A stretch of DNA of 64,000 nt, from positions 310,001 to 374,000 of the forward strand of contig NZ_CP013341.1 of the NCBI RefSeq assembly GCF_001455205.1, given 5' to 3'. The stretch is from Nitrosomonas ureae. Its GTDB lineage: Bacteria > Pseudomonadota > Gammaproteobacteria > Burkholderiales > Nitrosomonadaceae. The position numbers and the translations under genes are program-made. The notes beneath the pieces are model-generated. The model was not told where the DNA came from. It did not search any database and saw nothing but the letters and a program-made list of their open reading frames with translations. Shown here piece by piece: positions 55,404 to 64,000 of the stretch (positions are counted from its first letter, which is position 1; the number at the start of each line of letters is the position of its first letter).

Positions 55404-58304
55404 TTATTTCATCAAGAACTGATTTGCAGGTGCTGGTTTTCCTATGTAATAGCCTTGAGCATAATCAATATCCATTTTTTCTATCAATAAAAGTATTTCT
55501 GCACTCTCGACAAATTCGGCTGTAATTTTTTTGCCAAAACCCCTCGCAACACTACAAAGTGCATTCACCAGAATAAGATCATCGCTGTTTTCGGATAAGT
55601 TACGTATAAACGAACCATCAATTTTTACCACATCCACCGGCAATTCCCGCAAATAATAAAATGACGAGAAACCAACACCAAAGTCATCCAGCACAAAACC
55701 GCAACCCAACTCTTTAATCTCCACCATTAATCCGCGCGCACCGGGCAAGTCTTCCAGTGCCGCAGTTTCAGTGATTTCAAACATCACACATGCCGGATCC
55801 ATCTGATGCAATGCCAATTCTGCCTTGAGAATGGGCAATAATTCCGGATCGTTGAAAGCATGCGCAGATAAATTGATTGAGAAATTAACTTGAAATCCAG
55901 CTTGATAAATTTCGGCCACTTGCGCTATGGCCTTGCGCAGCACCATATGATCAATTGCATGGATTAATCCGGTATGCTCTGCAGCGGGAATAAAATCTGC
56001 CGGCGATAACACGGTGCCATCGATATCCTGCATGCGCAACAATACTTCATAATGTGAAATTTTCTTCGATTTAACATGCATAATCGGCTGCAAATACAAT
56101 ATAAAATTATCATGTAAATGCGAATACTCGATTTTTTCTTTCCAATATACCAGCGTATGAATACGTTCGCGGCTGCGGTCCTTATCCGAGAACAGATACC
56201 AGGCATTCCGCCCCATTGCTTTTGCCTGATACATGGCGAGATCAGCGGCTGCCAGCAAATCATGGATGTTGGCACCGTGTTCGGGAAATAAGGCAATCCC
56301 GATACTGGCTGAAATTTTGTGAGTACGATTATTGATCGTCAATTGTGCCAGACTCAGTTGATCCAACACCTTCTTGGCCACGCCTATTGCTCCGTTGGCA
56401 TTAATTTCCGGCAATATGATCGCAAACTCATCCCCCCCGAGACGGCCTGTAATATCATCCGCTCTAATGTTTTGCGCCAGCATACTCGAAACCATTTTAA
56501 GCAATGTGTCGCCGGCTTGGTGCCCGCTGGTATCGTTGATATACTTAAAGCGATCCAGATCAAAAAATAACAGAGCACCCGGGTGGTTATACCGCTCCGC
56601 GCGACTAAGTACCTGCTCCAGTTCTTCACTAAAACGGCGCCGGTTAAACAAATTAGTTAACGGATCGTGATCAGCCAGCCAAGCTAAGTGTCCTTCAACT
56701 CGTTTATACTCGGTGACATCCAGACCGACTGATAAAATTGATGGTTCATCGGGAGATTTCCAGGATAAATGCGAGTGCAGCCAGGCAACATGACGCGTTG
56801 TTCCATCCTTACAATGCGTTATAGCCTCATGACGCAATTGCATTCTCTGTCCGGTATGAATTTCTTTAATGTGAAAAAGCAGATCGTGTGATTCATAATC
56901 CGGGATTAAGATATCCAGAAAAGATTTACCATACAATTCATTTTCCGAATAACGAGTCAGCATCTCTCCATAAGCGTTTAATGACATAATTTCGCCGTTA
57001 GAATCCTGCGTTAACACAATTGCCTGTGCCGTATCCAGCAAATTCTTCACAAAATCTCTTTCTTTACTGAGCTCATTCTTTTGTTCAATCAGCATTTCAG
57101 TCCGGCTGGATACTTCCTGTTCCAGCTTTTCCAACTGTAGCGACAAAGACACAGCCGCTTCCGAAAGCGTATCGACTTCATCTCTAAAACGTTGTATGCG
57201 CCCTGTAGAAGCCAGAGACAAGCGGAATTTCTCAAACTGTCCGTTGGCGAGAAGTGGAAGTACAAACGCCACATCTTTAAGCTTTGCCAGTAGCCTGGTA
57301 AAAATAAGAAACAACAAAATTTCAGAGCAAATTAACCCCAGCAAACCGATTAATGCAATTTTCCAGATGGAATCATAAATATTATTTACTGCCGCTGTAA
57401 CATCCGTGATGATAACCAAATGGGCTTTATCCGGTTCATATGAATTGAGCGGGAATATTTTTAATTGAAAATGCTGATCATTCCAGCGCACTTGAATTCC
57501 ATCGCTCAACGCAGACATATTCGTATAGTTCTGAGCCGCCTTATTGAGAATTTCAAGATTTCTTTCTTTGCTGGTTAGGGCTGAAATATAGATATCCCAA
57601 TGCGAAAAATCAGAATCGCCTTGTTTCAGATTATCCTGCTCTTTGATCAACAAGCCCATATCGGCGCCGGAGAGTCGCTTAAATGCCAAAAACACGTCCG
57701 CTAAGGAAATTCCCATAACCACGACACCCACCTTCTTTCCTTCTACCAGTAGAGGCGCAATAATGTATTGGATGCAACTTTCCCGGCAAAGTAGCGGGTT
57801 GATCGGCCGTTCGGGCTGATTAACCTGGCGTACCCAATTTGACAGTAAAATACTGTCATCTATATTGGTAGCCAAACTGTCCCAACTGGCACTCAATTGA
57901 TTCGAGGGATTATAGAAATGAATGAATTCAACACTATTATGAAATTGCAACAGTGCCCAATGCGAATCAAAAACATTACTGATCGCTTCTTCATCATTCA
58001 TCAGCAAGGGTTTTTTCATGCCGTCCAGGAACGGAATCATTTCAGCCAGCTGATATAAATTCTGCGAAGTGTTCTGGATCAGACTATTGACTTCTCTGGA
58101 ATAACGGCGGTAATTATCTTCTCGTTGATTGTCAAAATTAGCCATTAAACCCAGGTAGCTAACAAAACAAAACAACATTACAACGGCCAGCAATATCAAA
58201 CTGCTGCTTAATGAAATTTTCCATCTCAGACTGCGGAATCTACGGCTCTTATGATTCGGAGCAATAGGTGCTTTCTCCAATTTAACCTCGGAACTAGTTC
58301 CCAT
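55404..58304 (-). CDS. membrane sensor with PAS, GGDEF and EAL domains
   Basis: 966 aa. TM1 about 29-50, a large periplasmic sensor domain 55-305, TM2 about 310-332, then a HAMP-like stretch with a coiled coil, a PAS domain about 420-535, GGDEF about 550-700 and EAL about 715-960. The GGDEF motif is GGDEF with RADD five residues before it, so cyclase and inhibition site are intact. The EAL signature reads EVLLR at 750 instead of EALLR. The later DDFGVGFSSFYYLRELP and VKIDGSFIRNL blocks are conserved, so phosphodiesterase activity is also possible. Twelve bases after the porin gene on the same strand. Confidence 0.92.
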   Translation of the reverse strand: MGTSSEVKLEKAPIAPNHKSRRFRSLRWKISLSSSLILLAVVMLFCFVSYLGLMANFDNQREDNYRRYSREVNSLIQNTSQNLYQLAEMIPFLDGMKKPLLMNDEEAISNVFDSHWALLQFHNSVEFIHFYNPSNQLSASWDSLATNIDDSILLSNWVRQVNQPERPINPLLCRESCIQYIIAPLLVEGKKVGVVVMGISLADVFLAFKRLSGADMGLLIKEQDNLKQGDSDFSHWDIYISALTSKERNLEILNKAAQNYTNMSALSDGIQVRWNDQHFQLKIFPLNSYEPDKAHLVIITDVTAAVNNIYDSIWKIALIGLLGLICSEILLFLIFTRLLAKLKDVAFVLPLLANGQFEKFRLSLASTGRIQRFRDEVDTLSEAAVSLSLQLEKLEQEVSSRTEMLIEQKNELSKERDFVKNLLDTAQAIVLTQDSNGEIMSLNAYGEMLTRYSENELYGKSFLDILIPDYESHDLLFHIKEIHTGQRMQLRHEAITHCKDGTTRHVAWLHSHLSWKSPDEPSILSVGLDVTEYKRVEGHLAWLADHDPLTNLFNRRRFSEELEQVLSRAERYNHPGALLFFDLDRFKYINDTSGHQAGDTLLKMVSSMLAQNIRADDITGRLGGDEFAIILPEINANGAIGVAKKVLDQLSLAQLTINNRTHKISASIGIALFPEHGANIHDLLAAADLAMYQAKAMGRNAWYLFSDKDRSRERIHTLVYWKEKIEYSHLHDNFILYLQPIMHVKSKKISHYEVLLRMQDIDGTVLSPADFIPAAEHTGLIHAIDHMVLRKAIAQVAEIYQAGFQVNFSINLSAHAFNDPELLPILKAELALHQMDPACVMFEITETAALEDLPGARGLMVEIKELGCGFVLDDFGVGFSSFYYLRELPVDVVKIDGSFIRNLSENSDDLILVNALCSVARGFGKKITAEFVESAEILLLIEKMDIDYAQGYYIGKPAPANQFLMK

Positions 58305-58315
58305 CAGAAACCTGC

Positions 58316-59764
58316 CTAAAAGCGATAAGAGGCCTGAATTGCGTAAAGATGCCAGTGTTGATCAGTATCAAATGGTCGCCCCGTTTTTAGATCAATTGGA
58401 TTATCTAACCCTGATAACCATGCGGTGCCGTTCACATAATGATATTCAGCCCGCAGCATGAATTGCGGTGTAACATTCCAACGCAAACCCACCGTGATAT
58501 CTTTGGCGAAACGTGAATGCGCTAAACCACTCCGACGTGTGGGACTTTCAGCAACCCAATCCTTTCCGTCGCGATCTGATCGATCAGTAAATAGCGCGTC
58601 ATATCGCACAATACCTTCCCATTTTGGAGTAAAGCGATATTCACCCTGGAAGTAATAACTCTCGCCAACGAAATCTAAACCATTGAGCCCTCGGGCAGTT
58701 GGCTCGGCGACTCCAAAATTATTATTATAGTGGAAGGGACGTATCGCATATTCGGAAGTCAACGTCCAGCGCTCTGTATTATACTGAGCAGAAAAAAAGA
58801 CAGGCGTGAACTGCAATGCACCTGACCCTATCAGATCGTTCAATTTGTTATTAGGATCGTAGGATGTATTCAACCATATTCCGCTGACACCGAGGCGAAG
58901 TCGTTTGTCGTTCGTTTCAAATATTCCACGACCAATGTACGAAACTTCCCGATTCAAGCTTCCTGGCCGCACTAACCCAAGCAGTGAGCTCTCAGTATCT
59001 CTATTATCCACGACAGGCAGTGTTACTCCAAATTGAGTAGAAAACGTACCCCAATTAAATATTGCCGCATCGCCATAAAGTTGCACAGAATCACTTGAAA
59101 GTCCCAAATTTCGGGTACGATCAAAATAGATCGACTGCGGCAGTAGGATGCTGGGACGCGTAAATGCCACGTCCCGGGTTTCATTATAGAAACCGAAGGG
59201 ATTCTTCAATCGACCCACTCGAATGCCAAATTGGTTAGCTTCGTGAGCATACACCTGATAATCGATAATAGCATAATCTAAGCGTGGCATGCCTGAGCTT
59301 CCCTCACCGGCACGACGTGACAACACTTGCGCCGAAAGTTGCAGTCTCGGGAGTGGCCGCACCGAAGCATTGAGTCCCGCTTCTGTAAGCCCAAAGCTGC
59401 CACCGTTGTCACTATTCCCAAAAACATTATTATCGGAAGTCGTAATGTAGGCCTGACTGACAAAACCATGAAACTGCAAATCTCCTGGACGGTCTGTCGA
59501 ACGTAACCATTGCATCGCAGTACTTACCAATCCGGGTTTTTCGGTGACGCTACTGACCTCAGTCTCGGTAACTTGAGCAAGCAAGTCTGTGCTTTTCAGT
59601 CTTTTATTAAGCGGCTTGATCAATTCAGATTGCTTTTGCGCTGGAGATTCCTGAGCTTGAGCAGAAATACTTCCAATCGCAAATAACAAAATAACCCCCT
59701 TGGCAACCCATTTGGATGGATTCCCAAAGTAGCTATTTAATCTGGAGCACGTTAACATTTTCAT
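58316..59764 (-). CDS. outer-membrane porin, OprO/OprP-like
   Basis: 482 aa with a signal peptide ending near ISAQAQES. The mature part is a series of amphipathic beta-strands with Arg/Tyr-rich turns and ends with YAIQASYRF, the terminal Phe of outer-membrane barrels. A 30-residue charged region precedes the barrel. Family resemblance is to phosphate-selective O/P porins, but that is tentative. It overlaps the 3' end of the PstS-like gene by 32 bases and is followed at once by the GGDEF-EAL gene, so the three are one unit. Confidence 0.78.
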   Translation of the reverse strand: MKMLTCSRLNSYFGNPSKWVAKGVILLFAIGSISAQAQESPAQKQSELIKPLNKRLKSTDLLAQVTETEVSSVTEKPGLVSTAMQWLRSTDRPGDLQFHGFVSQAYITTSDNNVFGNSDNGGSFGLTEAGLNASVRPLPRLQLSAQVLSRRAGEGSSGMPRLDYAIIDYQVYAHEANQFGIRVGRLKNPFGFYNETRDVAFTRPSILLPQSIYFDRTRNLGLSSDSVQLYGDAAIFNWGTFSTQFGVTLPVVDNRDTESSLLGLVRPGSLNREVSYIGRGIFETNDKRLRLGVSGIWLNTSYDPNNKLNDLIGSGALQFTPVFFSAQYNTERWTLTSEYAIRPFHYNNNFGVAEPTARGLNGLDFVGESYYFQGEYRFTPKWEGIVRYDALFTDRSDRDGKDWVAESPTRRSGLAHSRFAKDITVGLRWNVTPQFMLRAEYHYVNGTAWLSGLDNPIDLKTGRPFDTDQHWHLYAIQASYRF

Positions 59765-60218
59765 TAATATTGGCTCTCCACAAATAACCTATCGCCCCTG
59801 GGGTATTAGCAACCTTGTCAAGCATCTCTTCTATTGAATTAACTCTGACAGGCGCCTGACCTGTGCCCGAAAATACTAAGCGATCCCAGGTAGACCTTAA
59901 CTGATAAGGAAATACGTTCAATTTTTCCTTCGAGACTGCCTTATGTAACTTATCCTCATCGGATAATACAAATACCCGAATCTTGGTTCCATCCGGCCAG
60001 GTTTTCAGGCTCATGCTAAAAATGGAGCGCAATGAATTGACCGTGAGCGCGGTTTCGCTGACATTCGGATTAGTTACAATCTCATAGTGATCATTTGCCC
60101 TGACATCTGCTTTAACACCCAGAAAACAGATAAATAGCGCAAACCCAAAGTAAGATCTGGCTCTTGACAAACTGTAGAGTGATATTCGAGCTTGTATTGA
60201 GAAATGAAATAAATTCAA
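59733..60218 (-). CDS. PstS-like periplasmic substrate-binding protein, short
   Basis: 161 aa. Membrane-spanning signal peptide (SYFGFALFICFLGVKADVRAND) and a half-size phosphate-binding-like fold: NVSETALTVNSLRSIFSMSLKTWPDGTKIRVF, VFPYQLRSTWDRLVF and SIEEMLDKVANTPGAIGYLW. The SIF and PGAIGYL segments are typical of PBP-like domains encoded next to porins. It lacks the second lobe of true PstS. Its 3' end overlaps the porin start by 32 bases. The function, possibly feeding a signal or ligand to the sensor, is inferred from context only. Confidence 0.8.
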   Translation of the reverse strand: MNLFHFSIQARISLYSLSRARSYFGFALFICFLGVKADVRANDHYEIVTNPNVSETALTVNSLRSIFSMSLKTWPDGTKIRVFVLSDEDKLHKAVSKEKLNVFPYQLRSTWDRLVFSGTGQAPVRVNSIEEMLDKVANTPGAIGYLWRANINENVNVLQIK

Positions 60219-60251
60219 GAAACAGATCCCTGATTCAAGGCGGATATTCCA

Positions 60252-61037
60252 TTAATTGGTATGGGCAAGGTTATACTCGCCACAATCAGTTACAACTTCC
60301 CATGCATCACGATGCTCGTTATACATTTTTTCCAAAGCATCTTCCACTTTCACATAATAAGGCCTGCGAATACCGTGGTAATTAACCGGGGGACCAATCG
60401 GATTAAAATTCAAACCATAAAAACCCATCAATTTATTCAGTGCGGGATCCGCTACTGACAGCCAATGCCTGATGTTATATTTGACTGACATGCGCATTAC
60501 CCCTGCCATAAGTACCAATCCGATACTAAGTGAAGAGCGACGATCTGAGGAACGCCGATCTTGTTGGGTACCTCTCTGCTCCCTTTCCGGTTGTACTCCT
60601 CTTTTCTCACCTTCAGTCTCTTCCACTTGCTTGCGACGATCCCCTTGGCGCCGATCAAACCGACTAACAACCAAGAAACGTGAAATTTCAGCAGTTTGTT
60701 GACGGGGCAATGCCTTGATATCACACAATTCGGGATCCAGCTGCCCATATAACTCTACCGGTAGAGGCTTTTCAGGCTTGGATGAATCGGGCAAAATCAG
60801 TCTTACGGTACCAATAAATTCTCCGGTAGGACGATAGCGCAAAAGAACGTGTGAGGAGTGACTGTCGTAACCATCCCTTTCCATTTGGTCCGGACACAAT
60901 ACCGGATCAAAGCCGGGCAAACGTTGTTCAACACATAATACTTGATAGCGAATCCTGTAAACATGTTCCAGCAGTTCAGCGGTATCAGCGACAACAAGTT
61001 CAAAGAATTTCTGAAAGTTTTGATACAAATCACTCAT
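60252..61037 (-). CDS. PEP-CTERM/exosortase system-associated acyltransferase
   Basis: 261 aa from ATG 61037 (AGGTGA upstream). Looks like an N-acyltransferase of the GNAT superfamily in the group named for exosortase-A clusters: MSDLYQNFQKFFELVVADT, VYRIRYQVLCVEQRLPGFDP, GEFIGTVRLILPD, AEISRFLVVSRF. A charged insertion of about 55 residues (RRQGDRRKQVEETEGEKRG) splits the fold, with Arg/Glu/Gln-rich low complexity. In other genomes it lies with genes for an extracellular polysaccharide/exosortase system. Substrate unknown. Confidence 0.85.
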   Translation of the reverse strand: MSDLYQNFQKFFELVVADTAELLEHVYRIRYQVLCVEQRLPGFDPVLCPDQMERDGYDSHSSHVLLRYRPTGEFIGTVRLILPDSSKPEKPLPVELYGQLDPELCDIKALPRQQTAEISRFLVVSRFDRRQGDRRKQVEETEGEKRGVQPEREQRGTQQDRRSSDRRSSLSIGLVLMAGVMRMSVKYNIRHWLSVADPALNKLMGFYGLNFNPIGPPVNYHGIRRPYYVKVEDALEKMYNEHRDAWEVVTDCGEYNLAHTN

Positions 61038-61472
61038 AGAATCACCTAGTTCGGGTTTAAAATTCACTCTATTCATATTTAAACAAATTCTTAAGCAATT
61101 TGTAACTATTCAAAAAATGAAGATGATAATGAATTGGTTAATAGCATGCGTAGAAATCATATACCGCATCTACGCTATATCATCAGTGAAAAAACGCAAC
61201 AACTATAGTGTATTTTCTATTCTATCAGCATAAAACAAACACTTTTTCATGCAACAAGTAATACCTATTAATTGCCCCTAGCCATTTAAGTATATTTAAA
61301 GCGAATATTCAACTGCTTTGCACAATTTATCGAAGAAATTCAGCATGACCCCACCCCCATACACAATATAAACAACATTTAAACTGAGTGCAAAGAACTT
61401 TATCAAAATGAATGGTATCGATTAGCCCGCTTTATCGCAGATAAAATAATAATTTCTGCGGCAAATCGTTGC
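61038..61472 (-). other. intergenic region in the exosortase-associated cluster
   Basis: 435 AT-rich bases between the decarboxylase stop and the acyltransferase start. Contains a dyad GCGTAGA (61147-61153) / TCTACGC (61167-61173). No -24/-12 (sigma-54) motif could be seen. Probably carries the acyltransferase promoter. Confidence 0.4.
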
Positions 61473-62708
61473 TCAAACCAATACTTCAATCGGTGGAGGA
61501 TGATCAAGAAATGCTGTCGGACTGGCAGTCAAACCATAAGCACCTGATTGTAAAACAACTACTAGGTCGTTTACGGATGCCCGAGCCATTACCATTTGAT
61601 CCGCCAGCTTATCCAGCGGCGTGCATAGCGGCCCCACGACTGAAACAATTTCCCTTGCGGTACCTTGAACTTTGTTGCCGATAACGACAGGATAGTTTTT
61701 GCGGATAACTTGACCTAAATTCCCGGAAGCCGCCAAGTGATGATGCAGCCCGCCATCCGTTACGAGAAAGACTTGCCCGCGCGACACCTTACGCTCCAGA
61801 ACACGACAGACATAAATGCCTGCCTCGGCAACCAGATACCGTCCCAACTCAAGTGCCACCGCGGTTTCCGGTAATTGCTGTTTTATTCTTTTTATCAGAC
61901 GCTGCAAATTGACTCCAATCGCTGCAATATCCAACGGCTGGTCACCCGGAAAATAGGGCACTCCGAAGCCGCCGCCGATATTTAGCAACTTCACCGGTGA
62001 TGTTGCATATTCAGCCAGTTGAATGGCAAGCATAACGATTTTTTCATGCGCCTCCTGAATCGCTGCCGCATTCAGATTCTGTGAGCCGCTAAAAATATGA
62101 AAGCCAACAAAATCCAAGTCAAGTAAATCCAGCCGCTTCAACACATCGGGCACACATTCGGCATCTATGCCGAATGGTTTGGAGCCACCACTCATTTTTA
62201 TCCCGGAAGACTTGAGCTCAAAATCCGGATTAATGCGAATGGCAACTTTGGGAGCAATCCCTAAATCTACGCCTTGTTGTGCGATCGACTCCATTTCCTG
62301 CGGCGACTCAATGTTCAGCACCACGCCTGCAGCAATCGCACTGCGCAACTCATGCACCTTTTTCCCCGGACCGGCAAAACTTATCTTTTCAGAGGTTAGA
62401 ATGGTATCCAACGCAACCCTCATCTCCCCTGCCGAGGCCACATCCATGCCATCGACCAAACTTGCCAGATGCTGCACCACAGCCGGCATGGGATTCGCTT
62501 TTATCGCGTAGTGCAACAAGATTTCCGGGGGCAAATTCTGGCGTAGCAGTTCAACCCGTTCGGTAATTTTTTTCCGATCATAGGCATAAAACGGCGTGGT
62601 ACCCACCCGATCCACCAATCGGGTCAATGCCATTCCGCCTATCTGCAAACAATCGTTTTGCACAGAAAACTGTGCAAGCGGTGCATGTTCCAACAGTTGA
62701 TTGATCAT
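61473..62708 (-). CDS. PLP-dependent decarboxylase, exosortase-A associated
   Basis: 411-aa fold-type III PLP enzyme like diaminopimelate/ornithine decarboxylase. The PLP lysine is K70 in LLHYAIKANPMPAVVQHL. Further blocks are GMDVASAGEMRVALDT, ISFAGPGKKVHELRSAI, LLNIGGGFGVPYFPGDQP and CRVLERKVSRGQVFLVTDGG. The two later blocks bind the cofactor phosphate and substrate. The TSEKISFAGPGK segment and context match the enzyme found with exosortase-A systems rather than LysA. Its start overlaps the acyl-CoA ligase stop by one base (TGATG), so they are co-translated. Confidence 0.9.
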   Translation of the reverse strand: MINQLLEHAPLAQFSVQNDCLQIGGMALTRLVDRVGTTPFYAYDRKKITERVELLRQNLPPEILLHYAIKANPMPAVVQHLASLVDGMDVASAGEMRVALDTILTSEKISFAGPGKKVHELRSAIAAGVVLNIESPQEMESIAQQGVDLGIAPKVAIRINPDFELKSSGIKMSGGSKPFGIDAECVPDVLKRLDLLDLDFVGFHIFSGSQNLNAAAIQEAHEKIVMLAIQLAEYATSPVKLLNIGGGFGVPYFPGDQPLDIAAIGVNLQRLIKRIKQQLPETAVALELGRYLVAEAGIYVCRVLERKVSRGQVFLVTDGGLHHHLAASGNLGQVIRKNYPVVIGNKVQGTAREIVSVVGPLCTPLDKLADQMVMARASVNDLVVVLQSGAYGLTASPTAFLDHPPPIEVLV

Positions 62709-64000
62709 CAGTCGTTTCCGCTAAATAGTAGTTGTAATTGCCGGGAAAGAAATTTACGGTCAATTTTGCCGTTTGGATTGAGCGGCAGTTTTCCTTCACG
62801 CACTTCGAGATGACTGGGCACCATATAAGCGGGCAATTGTTTCTTGCACGCGCTTAACAACCTATCAACATCCGGCTGGACGCCCTCCCTGGCAGTAACA
62901 ATCACAGCGATCGCCTGCCCCAGCATCGGATGCGGAATGCCAAAGGCAACTGCCTCGGCGACACATTCCGTGGCGTAGATAACCTCCTCGATTTCGGTCG
63001 GGCTCACGCGATAACCGGAAGTTTTGATCATTTCATCACGGCGTTCGATAAAGTACAAAAAACCTTCTTCGTCCATTTGCACCGTATCCCCCGACCACGC
63101 AGCAATTTCTGTAAGCGTCAACCCAGCCTGACGTGACTTGATGGGTTTGAAACAGGTCACGGTCTTCTCTGCATCGTTCCAGTACCCCATGGCTACCAGA
63201 ACACCTCGATGCACCAATTCACCGGGTTCGCCCGGCACACAATGCGACCCATCTTCCCGCAGCACCATGACCTCGGTATTCGGAATCGCTTTACCGATAG
63301 AACCAGGACGTCGGTTGATTTCTTCCGGCGCCAGATACGTTGAGCGGAAAGCTTCGGTAAAGCCATACATCAAAAATATTTTCGTAGCAGGCAGAGCGTG
63401 GCGTAATTGATCTAATATCGTACGGGGTATGGCCCCCCCCGAATTGGTGATATAGCGCAACGCAGGGACTTTCTCCCAATGCAGCTGTGCAAGTTGAGCC
63501 CACAAGGGTGGTACAGCGGCTAATCCGGTAATGTGCAATTCTTTGACAACACCGAGGATGTCGCGCGGCAGCAGGTAATTCATCAATACATTTGCCGCAC
63601 CTGCGTAAAAAGCTGTCGTCAGCTGGCTTAATCCGTAATCAAAGCTCAACGGCAGCACGGTCAAAATCCGGTCATCAGAGCAATTCTGTAAATATTGCGC
63701 AACACTTTTAGCACCGGCAACCAAATTACGATGCGAAAGTACGACACCTTTGGGTTTACCCGTACTGCCAGAGGTATAAATGATGGCCGCCATATCGTTA
63801 TCGATCGTTGGCACACCCATATTGACGCCCCCCATTTCTTCCCAGCAAACAACAGAAAAACCGGGGATGACCGCAAGTTTATCTTTGCCATCCACCAGCA
63901 CAATCGTATGCAAATCACGACAGGATAACAAAACGGTTTGCAATAATTTCAATCGCTCCAGCGAAGTGATCAGTACCCTCACATTGCAATCGATCAAAAT
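62708..64000 (-). CDS. acyl-CoA ligase (AMP-forming), exosortase-A associated, 5' end beyond window
   Basis: At least 430 codons of an ANL-superfamily adenylating enzyme. Core motifs are present: IIYTSGSTGKPKGVVLSHRN (P-loop), MYGFTEAFRSTYLAPEE (A5-like), HRGVLVAMGYWND, and the C-terminal EGFLYFIERRDEMIKTSGYRVSPTEIE hinge, with PLNPNGKIDRK carrying the catalytic lysine. The N-terminal ~90 residues lie beyond base 64000. It activates an acid as acyl-AMP/CoA or loads it on a carrier; the substrate is unknown. Head of the unit with the decarboxylase. Confidence 0.9.
   Translation of the reverse strand: MLIDCNVRVLITSLERLKLLQTVLLSCRDLHTIVLVDGKDKLAVIPGFSVVCWEEMGGVNMGVPTIDNDMAAIIYTSGSTGKPKGVVLSHRNLVAGAKSVAQYLQNCSDDRILTVLPLSFDYGLSQLTTAFYAGAANVLMNYLLPRDILGVVKELHITGLAAVPPLWAQLAQLHWEKVPALRYITNSGGAIPRTILDQLRHALPATKIFLMYGFTEAFRSTYLAPEEINRRPGSIGKAIPNTEVMVLREDGSHCVPGEPGELVHRGVLVAMGYWNDAEKTVTCFKPIKSRQAGLTLTEIAAWSGDTVQMDEEGFLYFIERRDEMIKTSGYRVSPTEIEEVIYATECVAEAVAFGIPHPMLGQAIAVIVTAREGVQPDVDRLLSACKKQLPAYMVPSHLEVREGKLPLNPNGKIDRKFLSRQLQLLFSGND

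Overview
The window looks like part of a chromosome of a Nitrosomonas-type ammonia-oxidising betaproteobacterium. The evidence is a set of gene families rather than a taxonomic marker: a leuC-leuD-leuB-asd-fimV-truA block in betaproteobacterial order, an Rh50-type ammonium/ammonia channel, PEP-CTERM proteins, and an exosortase-A-associated acyltransferase / PLP-decarboxylase / acyl-CoA ligase set. Genes are moderately AT-rich, and the accessory stretches are clearly more so.

Layout. 1-9107 (all minus): an MFS transporter, then leucine biosynthesis (leuC, leuD, leuB), asd, fimV and the truncated truA. 9585-12605 (plus): a small rubrerythrin, a GlpC/HdrB-like Fe-S protein fused to a DUF3501 domain, and a CNP1-like lipoprotein. 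13292-15924: the Rh50 channel, convergent to an HxlR regulator that is divergent from a metaxin-like GST and has two matching operator palindromes between them. 15925-21999 is a patchwork. It holds a PEP-CTERM C-type-lectin-like gene behind a perfect FNR-type box and bracketed by a ~207-bp duplication of the GST tail, an endonuclease/exonuclease/phosphatase gene, a cluster of small secreted Pro-rich proteins (one frameshifted), a frameshifted restriction-type gene, and two candidate small RNAs. One of these sRNAs sits under a Fur-like box just before hemF.

22000-27418: hemF, a dicarboxylate symporter, an intact IS5-family element with a CTAG target duplication, a GAF/HD-GYP protein and a RIO-type kinase. 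The last two are divergent across a 34-bp perfect palindrome. 27500-31000 is a decayed accessory region that starts at the initiator tRNA gene. It contains a partial tRNA copy, two diverged copies of a ~129-nt element, a coiled-coil secreted protein, an orphan AT-rich gene, a frameshifted IS200/IS605 transposase and a hipA fragment. 31394-34412: aroC, a second PEP-CTERM protein and a DUF3579 gene.

34465-46000: a RoxA-like di-haem cytochrome, a three-gene heavy-metal-type RND efflux operon, an M1-family peptidase and a ChaN-like protein carrying a PDZ-like tail. 45978-53682: purL, divergent from nnr, then a GGDEF protein. 54286-60218: a secreted RNase T2 and a tight three-gene unit (PstS-like periplasmic protein, porin, membrane GGDEF-EAL sensor). 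61037 to the end: the exosortase-A-associated acyltransferase, decarboxylase and acyl-CoA ligase, the last cut by the window edge.

Recurring themes are cell-surface biogenesis (PEP-CTERM cargo plus exosortase-linked genes), c-di-GMP signalling (three proteins), iron/haem/redox handling, and noncoding structures in the intergenic regions. Nothing here was checked against databases; starts were chosen by ribosome-binding sites, signal peptides and family expectations.
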